From positions 6,868,315 to 6,932,314 of the forward strand of contig NC_087382.1 in NCBI RefSeq assembly GCF_963675165.1: a stretch of DNA of 64,000 nucleotides. The letters run 5' to 3'. Below the pieces are notes generated by a model, which was not told where the DNA came from, did no database searches, and saw nothing but the letters and a program-made list of their open reading frames with translations. The DNA comes from Halichondria panicea (Eukaryota; Porifera; Demospongiae; Suberitida; Halichondriidae). Below, piece after piece: positions 45,583 to 56,362 of the stretch; position 1 is the stretch's first letter, and each line of letters begins with the position of its first letter. Both the position numbers and the translations under genes were made by a program.

Positions 45583-45749
45583 GTGATAGTACTTAGGAAA
45601 AGGGCCCTTAACGCGGCAATAATTAAATTAAGCTATAGGCCAATTTAGTAGAAATGAAAAACATGGGCAAAAAATTTTTTTTTCACAGGTGCTAACTTCA
45701 ACCCTTCCTCTACCTACCTGTAAAAATTTGGGTCTCTACGAAGCTTTAA

Positions 45750-48310
45750 CCGATTAGCCGCGGTTATGATTTCATACGTAGTACCGCCCACCGCGGAACC
45801 AAAATCTAATTAATTTTAAATTACTTTCATTTACTTTCATTATCATTATCAGCCCCTAGCAAAGAAAGATGCGTAGCTAAGAAGCAGTAGCAGTTTTCTG
45901 CAGGCAACTTTGTTGCAAACTAGTCTAGAATAGCTACTCTGCCAGGATCTCTAAGTTTTGAACGGAGGAGTATACCAGCCAAGGCCCCAGCGAAGGATCA
46001 TTTCACAAGTAAGCTCTGTGTGTGTATAGCGATCATCATTTTCCTAGTTCAGCCTTTAGAAGCCTTTTGAGCTGATGTAATATGCTTGTCCACCTACCTA
46101 GATAGCCTCTGAGTGTGTGAAACATACTGGAAGAGTAGCTTCGTGAGTTTAGAGCCTGTTTTTAGAGTGTAGTCTACAACGTTTGATATTCAAATTATTT
46201 TCTCTTTTTCAGCATTCGCCTCTAGCAAAGAAAGATGCATAACTTGGAAACAGTGACAGTTTTCTTTATTCAACTTCTTAGCAAAGTAGTCTACAGTAGT
46301 TACTGTGTCAGGATCTCCTGGTTTCCAAAGAAACAGTCAACCAGCCAAGGGCCAGAGCAAGGGATCACTTCAGAGGTAAGCTTTGTGTGCGTATATAGCA
46401 AGCATTATGTAGCTAGTATAAGCCTTCAGAAGCCTCTGAGCTGATTTAATATGCTTATGCACTTGCCTAGATAGCTTATGAGTGTGTAAAGTATACTTGT
46501 GTAGAAGCTGAGTTAGTTTAGAGCCTGTTTTTAGAGTGTAGTGTACAGTGTTTGATATTTAATTTATTTGTTTCAGTGTGGCAAAGAAAGATGCACCCCT
46601 TAGTAACAGTAACAGTTCTCTTCAAGCTACCTTGTAGTTCTATCTGAACAGTCGAAGAGTCAACCAGCCAAGGACAGAGCGAGAGATTACTTTAGAGGTA
46701 AGCTTTGTGTGCGTATGATTATACTATACGCTTACCTACGTAGCTTGTAAAGTATACTTGCTCCAGCAGTGTGTTGAAGCCCGAGTTTAAAATACAGAAG
46801 CCTATATATGTACGCTCAGCAGTTCAGCAGTGTTGCAATGTAAAGGTGTTATGCTTAGCTATCTGTTGGTCTCATCCACAATGTATTCTGTTAATAGCTG
46901 CATGTGTATTCACTATTGATGCCCGCGTATGTGCGTGCATGTGTGTGTGTGTGTGCGTGCCCGCCCGTGCCGTGTGTGCCCCCTGTGTGTGCCTGTGGCA
47001 TGATACTTTATATGTGCTAACAATTTACATATTACCAGTGCTGCCAAAAGTTAATTCTTATGCCTAGGCTTGTGTGAAGTTTCTGCTTGCTTCCAAGGTT
47101 ACAATTCAATTAGGCTACTACTCAATTAGGCTCACTACTCATTAGGCTCACTGTGTACATGTATGGTGGTTGATTGCATAATGAAAGCAAAGGCTTGTTG
47201 GGCTTATGAGTGTACTGTTTACTTGTGTAAGGACATTTTATTCCCAACATAATAGGCTTGTTGGTTGTGTTATGCTCCCCAGCTAGGATTAGGTCATAAT
47301 TTGTCATTAGTTGGCTTGTTGGCTTGTGTGTTTGCCTGTGATATGCATTGTAATTCTTCTGTGCCCAAAGTTGAATCTTTTTATGAACTCCCAGTTTGTT
47401 GTAGGATCACAATTGCTTTATATGTGCCTATGAGTGCCATTGCATGTAAGTTTGCTTGTGGGAGCCTATACATAATTATGTCTAAGGTTGCATGATTCAT
47501 AATTATTTTTTGTCACCCTTGTATGAGATGTACTGTACTTTGTGTATGGCTGTTCTCAGTATACTTCTTTAGGTTTGTTGGCTTGTGAGTTAGTGCTGTG
47601 TTACATGTATCTACCCAATTTTTAGTGTGCTGTCTGTTATAGCAATTCAATTATAATTATGTGGCTGAATGTCAATTTAGTGTTTGATTGCATGATAATC
47701 TTTTGATCTTTTAGGCACCACCCCAAAGGTGACATTTAAAATTCAATTCTTTATGGCTGGCTTGTTGGCTGGTGTTTCTTAGGTTCTGTGCTACTTGTGT
47801 GTAAGAACCATTGATTCTAGAGGTGATCTGCTTGGTTGGTAATACTCTTTCTTCCTCATGCAGGTCTGTGAAACAATCCTCACTGCTATCTGCCATGGAA
47901 CCACCACCATCTTATGGGTCCGAGAAGTCCTACTCACTGTCACTACTATCCAAGATACCCAGGATACCTCATCCCCTGTGTACAGAGGCCTCTTTGTTAT
48001 TGTTGTACCATAGAATTAATTGTAATTGTATTTATTATAATGTATGTTCACTTTTGAGATTGATATTGAATTTATATAAAATACAAATTTCATACGAAAT
48101 TTTAAGCAAATTTTTGATTGCTAACCTATGGTGATCGGACTGGGTATGGCTTCTGTTGACCTTCGAGAGAAGCCTTGCAAAGATGTGGAGCTCAGGAAGG
48201 TTGTAGCTTACCACAAATTAAATAAGAGTAGAGTAAGCAAATATGCGTCATCCGCGGCTAAAGGGTCTATTCCCTAATTACGCAAATTTGCGTCATCCGC
48301 GGTTAATCAG
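45750..48310. mobile_element. TTAA-flanked insertion, piggyBac-type ends
   Basis: TTAA at 45746-45749 and 48311-48314. Inverted termini are CCGATTAGCCGCGG at the left and, from the right, CTGATTAACCGCGG. Copy A lacks the insert (CGAAGCTTCAGGTC at ~11040), which supports the boundaries. Near the right end TGCGTCATCCGCGG occurs twice. No transposase reading frame is present. It carries the exon-like repeats at 45840-46700 and an open stretch near 47870-47990. TTAA target and CC-type ends suggest mobilisation by piggyBac. Confidence 0.7.
45840..46700 (+). repeat. Three exon-like tandem repeats, ~360-bp period
   Basis: Three units each hold a ~130-180-bp block. It starts after a pyrimidine tract and CAG (clearest at ~46212 and 46576), contains GCAAAGAAAGATGCA and CAACCAGCCAAGG, and ends with AGAGGTAAGCTTTGTGTG, a strong donor (~46008, 46373, 46697). 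The spacers are also repeated (GCCTGTTTTTAGAGTGTAGT). The three blocks do not share an open frame, so a spliced noncoding transcript is as likely as a protein. Confidence 0.6.
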
Positions 48311-49484
48311 TTAAACAGGTCAAACGCGGACGCTCACTGAACGTTCATTTTTTACAATGAAATTTACCGGCGGAAATTCCCTGGGAATTTCCCTATTATT
48401 GTTAATTATTTTTAACAAATAAAAGATGACAACTTGTACAGGACTATTTCATCAGCCCAGTACTTACAATCATCAAGAGGAGCCAGGTAGCTCCACTTCT
48501 TAACAAACATAATTTAGCAACAGAAATAGATTAGAAAGAGCAGCTATCTAGCTAGCTAGCTTGGCGTAGATCCACTCTTGTTTCTTTAGATGTACGTATC
48601 CCGTGCCACTTGTCCACTTGTCCTCACTTGTCCTCATAAACACTCCATAACAACCTACAGATAAGTAGTAAGTTAAGATAGACACAATATCAATGTCACT
48701 TACATTCTAGCCAATAGACTAGCGTTTCTCAGGCTTACCACCACCTAGGGGAACCATCAATATAAATGTTATACGACAATTCTTATACGACAATTCCACG
48801 CAGTTTCCTGGGCCCTCCATGATGTGATCAACCATCCCATCAGGCCTGTTACTACTAAGCACAATGGCAGTGATACCAGTACTAAATTAAAGGAGGAAAG
48901 CTTCTTATAAGGCTACTAATAAGTTGGATCAAGCCGATACGGACGAATACTAAGTGAAACACTACGCTTCCTTTAAGTTGTATGAAGGACTTCTGTAGGC
49001 TCCATACAAGTGAGGATCTTTTATAAGACTGATACATTACACAGATAATAAGTACAAGCTTATAACAAGACATGAGAGCTTACCATTCGAGCGACGGGAG
49101 TCTTTGTCTCTTTATTTCTTCGAAGATCCTTCCTAGGTGCCAAGCAATCCAGCTACATAGCTATACTAGCTAGCTAGAGAGTCCTAGAACGCCTAGCCTT
49201 CATCTAACTAACTAACCTTATCTTCTCCAGAACATCTATTACTAAGCTTTATGAGTATACGGAAGTGCCCGGAAGGCAATAATTGAACTTCAATTATTCA
49301 TGACGTTTGAGCGTCATTTACTCAGAGGGTGTTGCAATACCTTCGTAGCGTTCTCTCGAACATATTATCTCCGGAAATCGATCTTGGTATCATTTTGAAG
49401 CTTAAAGGACGCGCTATCCGATTCAACAATAAAAACTGATTCGAAAATGCCCGCGTTAAGGGCCCTTTTCCTAAGTACTATCAC

Positions 49485-51000
49485 ATATGATAGTTTGGGC
49501 CACAGTAGAAGCTGCAAAAGATCAGCTTGCTATAGCTCTTTCAATTTAGTGCACACTAATCAATGATGATGCAACAGTTCACATGTGGGCTAGGCGTGGG
49601 ACATCCTAACTTAATTATCAACGCATGAGTAACTTTAGACTCTGTAGCATTCCCTCAACCTACCTGAAAACGTCTGTATTACTTCCATTTCACGCCTTAT
49701 TTTTTGTTATTTTGGTTACTAAGAAAAACCACCACCGGCATGAGTGCAAGAGAAAAAGAGCTGAAAGAAAATTTCGGGGTCAAAGGTCGCGCCCTGGGCT
49801 TTATACTCAGAATTCGGTAATTAAAGCCAACATGCTCGTTTAAACATGCTCGTTTAACTTTTCCTAATCGTCGTGCAAGAGTGACTTGAGCAGTGGTATT
49901 TTAAGAAACTCAGTCTACGTGTTGTCTACACTTGTCTGTGTGGTTTTCGATTGATTCGACTTAGCGACTTAGCAACAACATCAGCAACAACATCACACTC
50001 CTTTGTTGCACTATCAAGATGATGCTAGGTTGTATGACGCATCAATAGTAAGACAAGTTATGTATTTTATATACCATAATACCGTAATTATTATTATAAC
50101 TTATAACCTGCATCATGCAAGCCTCAAGCCTCAACTTCTTGAGCTGTTTTATACGCTCCCCAGTTTTATACGCTTTGGCAATAATTACCAATCTGCCAAA
50201 TGCAGCTTCACAAAAAGCACACTTGAATTATTCTGATCCTAGGCCTGCTGTATCATAAATAGTAATATAATGGTGCCTGGTGCTTGAAGTAAGCTTACCT
50301 TTGAAGTATTATTATTTTGTTGTTGCAGATCTCTCGTTGTTTTCATTGTCTCAAAAATACTGGTGCTTGTTAAACACTCTTGCCATCATGGTTTTTGTGT
50401 GTACTTGCTACAGGCAGAGAGTATGAGTTGTAATTGTGGATGCATGGTTTTATTTTGAGAGCTATAGCTGTACATCTCTATACACACTTTTCAAAGTGCG
50501 TGATCTAGTGTCTGCGCAGTTTGACTCACAATACAACACGCATGGCGGCTTCAAACAGTACTTGAAAAACAAGGCGACTAAGTTGTGTTTTCAAGAACTA
50601 CTGTCACAAATCTGTGCTTAATTCTGACTTACACCTATCATGTAAAAATCTCAATGTTGTGCCTGGCGCACCACTACTTTTCAGTAGTCGACCTTTATTT
50701 TAGGCTTTGTGGTGTGATGCTAAGCTTGCAAGGTGGAACTGTTCCTGCAAAGAAGGTGATGTGTGCAGCCACAGCAATTGCTAAATCATCTGCAGGTGCC
50801 AAATTCGAGGAGCTGTTTAACAAGAGGATGTCACAGCAATAGTAGTACAATTACAGTGTTATTACACTGAGTGGAGTATAACTGATTCACAGTCGATTCA
50901 TTTGATCGCAATGTTGATTTAAGCTTTCCTCGAGATCAAATTGTTTGATCGTGTCCCCTCCATAATGAGGCAGCAGCAATAGCTAGTTAGACTCTCTGGG
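49485..51000. other. Intergenic, nothing recognised
   Basis: ORFs at 49625-49843, 50436-50621 and 50585-50842 have no recognisable motif. The stretch just after 49484 may be Tc1-like remnant but I cannot identify it. Confidence 0.35.
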
Positions 51001-51244
51001 TGTGCTGACCATTAGAATAATTATGTGGATGGGTGTGCGCACGCTCTCTGGACGAGCTGAGTGTGCTAACCATTACAATAATTATGTGGGTGAATTATGT
51101 GGGTGGGTGTGCGCACGCCGTTATATCTCTAGACGAGCTAACCATTACAATAATTATGTGGGGCACGCCGTTAGCGTGTGTGACGCCGTGTGTTGTGTGT
51201 GTGTGTGTGTGGTGTATGCGTGGTGTGCACACCGTGTTTGTGTT
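51001..51244. repeat. Short duplications leading into GT minisatellite
   Basis: ACCATTA(C/G)AATAATTATGTGG occurs three times (51008, 51070, 51140), with GGGTGTGCGCACGC between. GT-rich DNA then runs up to the assembly gap. Confidence 0.8.
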
Positions 51245-51444
51245 NNNNNNNNNNNNNNNNNNNNNNNNNNNNNNNNNNNNNNNNNNNNNNNNNNNNNNNN
51301 NNNNNNNNNNNNNNNNNNNNNNNNNNNNNNNNNNNNNNNNNNNNNNNNNNNNNNNNNNNNNNNNNNNNNNNNNNNNNNNNNNNNNNNNNNNNNNNNNNNN
51401 NNNNNNNNNNNNNNNNNNNNNNNNNNNNNNNNNNNNNNNNNNNN
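51245..51444. other. Assembly gap, 200 N
   Basis: Exactly 200 consecutive N. GT-rich sequence lies to the left and CA-rich sequence to the right. Confidence 0.99.
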
Positions 51445-52799
51445 CCACACAACCAACAGTGCACACACACGCACACGCACACACCACACGGCCCCTCCCT
51501 ACACACACCACACACACACCCCACACACACATACAGGCGTGCACACCACACACACACACACACACACAGCTTGCACACACCACACGGCCTGCACACACAC
51601 CATACACACACACGGTGTGCACCACCCCCCAACACGGCGTGCACACCACACTACCTCCACACACACACACAACACACCACACACACACCCTCGCTTACAC
51701 ACACCGCACGACATGCCTGCACACACACCCAAGACACACAAAACACACACACCACACTACCTCAACACACACACACAACACACCACACACACACCCTCCC
51801 TACACACACCGCACGACATGCCTGCACACACACCCAACACACACAAAACACACACAAACACGGCAGACCACACACACACACACACACAGCTTGCACACAC
51901 CACACGGCCCCTCCTTACACACGGCACCTCCTTACACACACCACCCCCCCACACGCACACAAACACGGCGTGCACACCACACACACACAGCGTGCACACC
52001 CCCTTCCACACACACACACAAACACGGCGTGCACACCTACACACACCACACGGCCCCCATACACACAACCCCCACACACACAAACACGGCGTGCACACCC
52101 CCCTCCACACACACACAAACACCCACACACATACACACAACACACAACGCTTGCACACACCACACACACGCCCCTCCCTACGCACACACGGTGTGCTCAC
52201 ACAGCATGCACACCCCCCTCCACACACACACACAAACTCGGCGTGCACACCACATACACAACACACCACCCCCTCACACGGCGTGCACACCCCCCTCCAC
52301 ACACACACAAACACCCACACACATACACACACACAACACACAACGCTTGCACACACCACACACACGCCCCTCCCTACGCACACACGGTGTGCTCACACAG
52401 CATGCACACCCCCCTCCACACACACACACAAACTCGGCGTGCACACCACATACACAACACACCACCCCCTCACACGGCGTGCACCCCCCACACACAAACA
52501 CGGCGTGCACCCCACACACACACACACAAACATGGCGTGCACACCCCCCTCCACACACACACACAAACACCCACACACATACACACATACACACACACAA
52601 CACACAACGCTTGCACACACCACACACACGCACACGCCCCTCCCTACGCACACACGCCTACGCACACACGGCGTGCTCACACAGCATGCACACCCCCCTC
52701 CACACACACACACAAACTCGGCGTGCACACCACCGTGCACACCACATACACAACACACCACCCCCTCCCTACACACACACACAAACACGGCGTGCACCC

Positions 52800-52830
<31 letters not shown>

Positions 52831-53195
52831 ACACACAACACACACACGGCTTGCACACACCACACACACGCACAAGACATACACACACACACACATACAG
52901 GCGTGCACACCACACACACACACACACACACACACAACACACACACGGCTTGCACACACCACACACACCCACCCACCACACGGCCCCTTCCCTACACACA
53001 CCACACACTGCGTGCACACCCCCCCTACACACACAAAACACGGCGTGCACACCACACACACACCATACACAAACACGGCGTGCACAACACCGCACAACAC
53101 CACACACACACACACACGGCGTGCAAACCCCCCCCACGCAAACCCCCCCCACACACTCACCCCCACACACTCACACACACAAACACGGCGTGCAT
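51445..53195. repeat. CA-rich minisatellite
   Basis: About 1.75 kb of CACACA runs punctuated by ACACGGCGTGCACACC and CGCTTGCACACACC modules, with larger repeats of ~230-250 bp (compare 52110-52290 with 52300-52480 and 52545-52780). It produces long threonine/histidine-rich or cysteine/valine-rich open frames in several phases, which are artefacts. Confidence 0.95.
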
Positions 53196-53658
53196 GATAT
53201 AAGTCACCAAGAATTGAATGGGGTCCATGGCGGTAATCTACTGCGTCTCTGGAGTAGCAATTTAGCGTGGGAAAATGCTATTTCGCATCAACACAAAAAA
53301 CTCAAGGAATTGTCACGAGAAGGAGACTCGTCAATAGAAATTAAAAACTGTCAGATCAAGATGTGGAGACAAGGAGGCATTGTCTCCAAAAATTACCGTA
53401 AAAGTTTAATTTGGACAATGACAGAGCCAATGTCAGGCACAGAATATAGATTATACCAGTGAAAGAAGGCCTATCAGTGGAAATAGGAAACAAGAAGAAG
53501 CAAGAGATATTATTAGTGACTTTGTGGGAGGAAGGGATCGATTCCTTAGAACAAATCAATCAGAGCAGAGATTGCCGTGGAATTGCCTTGGTGATCCTGT
53601 ACACAGCAACGGTTTGCAATGGAACACACAATGTGCACCATGTTGTTGCTTCTAACAC
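53196..53658. other. Non-repetitive segment after minisatellite, unassigned
   Basis: Open on the plus strand from 53200 to 53460 (WSSNLAWENAISHQHKKLKE and KMWRQGGIVSKNYRKSL), with gene-like composition. It is unrecognised and could be a transposon exon relic. Confidence 0.3.
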
Positions 53659-54180
53659 ACTCAGGTACATTAAGGACTGGGACCAGCAATTATTGTTGAT
53701 TCAGCGAAAACGAAGCTCCGCCCACGATTTTTACTATCAATTGTGTAGTAAAAATGGAGTTTTGCTGCTCTAATCTTTAGCTCAAATTCCGGAGCGTCAA
53801 ACCTTAGTTTAAGTGTTTACTTTTTAGTGCAGTAGTTAGTTCAAAGCTATATGCAGGCACTACCGTTAGCGCCAAACAGTGGGATCAGCTAAAGATGAGA
53901 TTTTCTAAATAAAGCACTTTTTAAGCTTAATATTTTGCATGTAAAGGCTAATAACTTACTTTTCATTGATCCCACTGTTAGGCGCTAACGGTAGTGCCTG
54001 CATATAGCTTTGAACTAACTACTGCACTAAAAAGTAAACACTTAAACTAAGGTTTGACGCTCCGGAATTTGAGCTAAAGATTAGAGTAGCAAAACTCCAT
54101 TTTTACTGCACAATTGATAGTAAAAATCGTGGGCGGAGCTTCGTTTTCGCTGAATCAACAATAATTGCTGGTCCCAGTCC
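53659..54180. mobile_element. Foldback element, AAGGACTGGG family, copy 3
   Basis: Left end ACTCAGGTACATTAAGGACT. The right arm ends GGTCCCAGTCC at 54180 and lacks the last ~18 bases of the terminus, then changes to unrelated DNA. Arms of ~250 bp centre near 53920 and contain GAAGCTCCGCCCACGA and CTAACGGTAGTGCCTGCATA. Confidence 0.85.
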
Positions 54181-54588
54181 AGAGGAGGCTGGAACCACTT
54201 AACCTTAGCTAATTAAGGTCACTAATTGGATTTTTCACAAACTTCTCTTGCAGACTACTTCTTCCTTAGTTGTTGGTGTCTGCAAGCTTTTAAAGGTATT
54301 TTTCAGGGGGGGTCAAATTTTGTTTTCGCCAATTTTGCTCAGAAGCAGAGATATGAATCAGTGCCCTTGTGATGGCCTCGAGACAGGGAGCGGCCTGGTC
54401 TCGAGCATACTATACTGAGTACTACAGAATTATACTAAGAAGAGACTATACAAGAAGAACCTGTATACAGTGTAGAGGAGTTGGAGCTGAACAAGACTTG
54501 AACAAGACTTATCATTAATAGTCAGACCACGACTAGACTAGACTGCACTGTACTGGCAGTACCTCTTTGTTCACTAATCAATATCATT
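54181..54588. other. Intergenic, upstream of HIRAN gene
   Basis: No element recognised. It may contain the 5' untranslated region or promoter of the gene at 54589; no TATA box stands out. A short duplication GAACAAGACTT lies at ~54488-54509. Confidence 0.4.
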
Positions 54589-55678
54589 ATGGCTTCAAGA
54601 AGCATACCAAGAGACCAGAACTCAACAACAAGTGGATCTACATGTGGTCTACCAAAAAAGAGAGCAAAAAGGCTGACACCCATTCTTAAACAGCTGAGAC
54701 CTGAAAGTTCAAGTGATTCTGATGATAGTTTAACACCAACTTCAAAAGAGGAGGATTCATGCAGCGAGGAAATGGATGTTGTATGGAGTGGCAATATGTA
54801 TCAATATACTGATGTGAAACTCAGCCTTCTTACAGTTAATTTACGGCATATTCGCTGCAGGTGTACTACCAGCCTAGGGACTGTTAATGATATCGATGCT
54901 TTTATTAAAGAAAACGACTCTGCTATTGTTGTACCGACTTGTTTAAGAATGTTGAAGTATTGTAAGATTGAGGTATGTTTAGTAATACTGTTACCATGCA
55001 TGGTTTAATCATACTCATACTCATACTGTTAACCATGCACTTCATGGTGATGTTTAATTATAATTATTTTATTTGACTAGGTTGAAGAGCTAAAAAAATC
55101 AGCAAAAATATCTGGGCTGAAACTGAATGGGCTGAAACTGAATGGACAAGTTTTGGTAATTTGGGAGTGGGAAGTGATTGTTCACCTTAATTATCATTCA
55201 TCTGACAGTAATGAAGACTTTTCTGATAACGACAGTGAACCAAGTGACGCATCTTCTGGTGTAGAAGCTGACCAAGCACATAATACTGATAGACACACAG
55301 TCACCTTTAAGGTAATCGGGTGCACCAAGGAGACGATTTATCAGTCAGTGCTGGTTTGGGCAAGAAACATGATTGAGGAGTATAGTTTTGTCGAAGTAAA
55401 GCTCCAACGGTGAACCCAACAATCCCTACGATCCCAATGCTGTCGCTTTCCTCACTCTAAAGGATGGCAAGTTCTTAAGAATTGGTTATGTAGTAAAAGA
55501 AATTTCTCACGAGGTGTGTAATGTATTGGCCCGAGGGGAGATTTTAAGTGTTTCTTTCAAGTGGATCAAATACATAACAGACTGGAGTCGATCAGGTCCA
55601 GGATTTTTCGCAGGAGTGAATGTTACAAAAAAAGGCAAGTGGTCTACTGCTGTCATGAGGGCTTCTAGTACTAGGTGA
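54589..55678 (+). pseudogene. HIRAN-domain protein, one frameshift
   Basis: Exon 1 (54589-54972) encodes MASRSIPRDQNSTTSG, a basic stretch (PKKRAKR, a possible nuclear localisation signal), a Ser/Asp/Glu-rich region and VNDIDAFIKENDSAIVV. A GTATGT donor and TAG acceptor join it to exon 2 (55081 on). Exon 2 has a short duplication (GLKLNGLKLNG), an acidic linker and a HIRAN-like domain: VTFKVIGCTKETIYQSVL, VEVKLQR, then after a one-base shift at ~55411 EPNNPYDPNAVAF, IGYVVKEI, FKWIKYITDWSRSGPGFFAG. HIRAN domains bind DNA ends or stalled forks in helicase-linked proteins; this stand-alone type is common in invertebrate repeats, as I recall. It converges on the minus-strand gene at 56.4-57.9 kb. 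The single shift could be a sequencing error. Confidence 0.65.
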
Positions 55679-55923
55679 TTATCCACGCGTACAATGTACA
55701 TGAAACTTCAAATAATCATAATTAGTCTATAGCTACAGTATGTATATATTTAGTGGAACTTCCAATAATTATACATAACTATACTGTGTTCATTCTTATA
55801 TATCTGTTAAATTACTCATAATTATAAGGACATTGCAATTCATTTCGCTATTGTTCTTTTGTCATTAAATTTGAAACGGAAACATGAACATTAACACACA
55901 TTATAACTGTTACAATACTAGTA

Positions 55924-56346
55924 TATGTGACAGGCTCTGGGAAAACCAGACTATTGGAGCAGACTAAAATATGTGTGATTAATGTACCAAATAATAGAGC
56001 AGAGCATCGCCTACACAATGATATGCTTAGTGTTCACATACCTAGTTTCATACCCGAGTCATGCGCGTTGGAAACTCGAAGCCGTAAAATGTAGTATCGA
56101 GAAAAACGACTCTCAAAGATTGCTTAATTAGGAAAAATAAGGTAATAGCGAAACTTTGGACGAAGCTTTCGATGGAAAGAGTTGGATTTAGAGCATCAGA
56201 TTTTACAGAGAGGTAGTAGAAGGACTGTAGATACTTATACATCAATAACATTTTATTTGAGATTTTATACTGTAGGCATAAATTTAGCTGTAGCTCAATA
56301 CTAAATTCTGCTCCAATAGTCTGGTTTTCCCAGAGCCTGTCACATA
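55924..56346. mobile_element. Inverted-repeat element (MITE) downstream of exon
   Basis: TATGTGACAGGCTCTGGGAA at 55924, with a complement ending at 56346. Arms match for ~38 bp to TATTGGAGCAGA. The 423-bp interior is noncoding. It lies 17 bp past the splice donor of the last recognised exon of the minus-strand gene, in intronic or 3' flanking sequence. Confidence 0.8.
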
Positions 56347-56362
56347 TGTATCTACCACATAC

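Larger units (their letters stand above)
45583..49484. mobile_element. Level-1 short inverted-repeat element, copy B
   Basis: Termini are GTGATAGTACTTAGGAAAAG and its exact complement at 49465-49484, continuing into GGGCCCTTAACGCGG. They are flanked by ATAT direct repeats (45579-45582 and 49485-49488). Removing the TTAA-flanked insert (45750-48310) leaves ~1.3 kb that aligns with both flanks of copy A. Its uninterrupted GAGGAAAGCTTCTTATAAGG shows the target of the outer HECT/integrase transposon before insertion. It is inserted in a Tc1-like pseudogene. Noncoding. Confidence 0.8.

Noticed and set aside
51499-53178. Cysteine/valine-rich minus-strand ORFs resembling secreted repeats
   Set aside because: They are the complement of the CA minisatellite, open in several frames at once.
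51002-53462. Very long plus-strand open frames of ~670-810 codons across the N gap
   Set aside because: They consist of CA-repeat translations (Thr/His/Pro) plus undetermined bases; there is no domain, and all phases are open for the same reason.
55924-56346. TGTGACAGGCTCTGGGAAAA... read as a P-loop-like GSGKTRLL peptide on the minus strand
   Set aside because: The peptide (VTGSGKTRLLEQ) comes from the MITE terminus; it lies beyond the splice donor at 56363 and occurs at both ends of the element.
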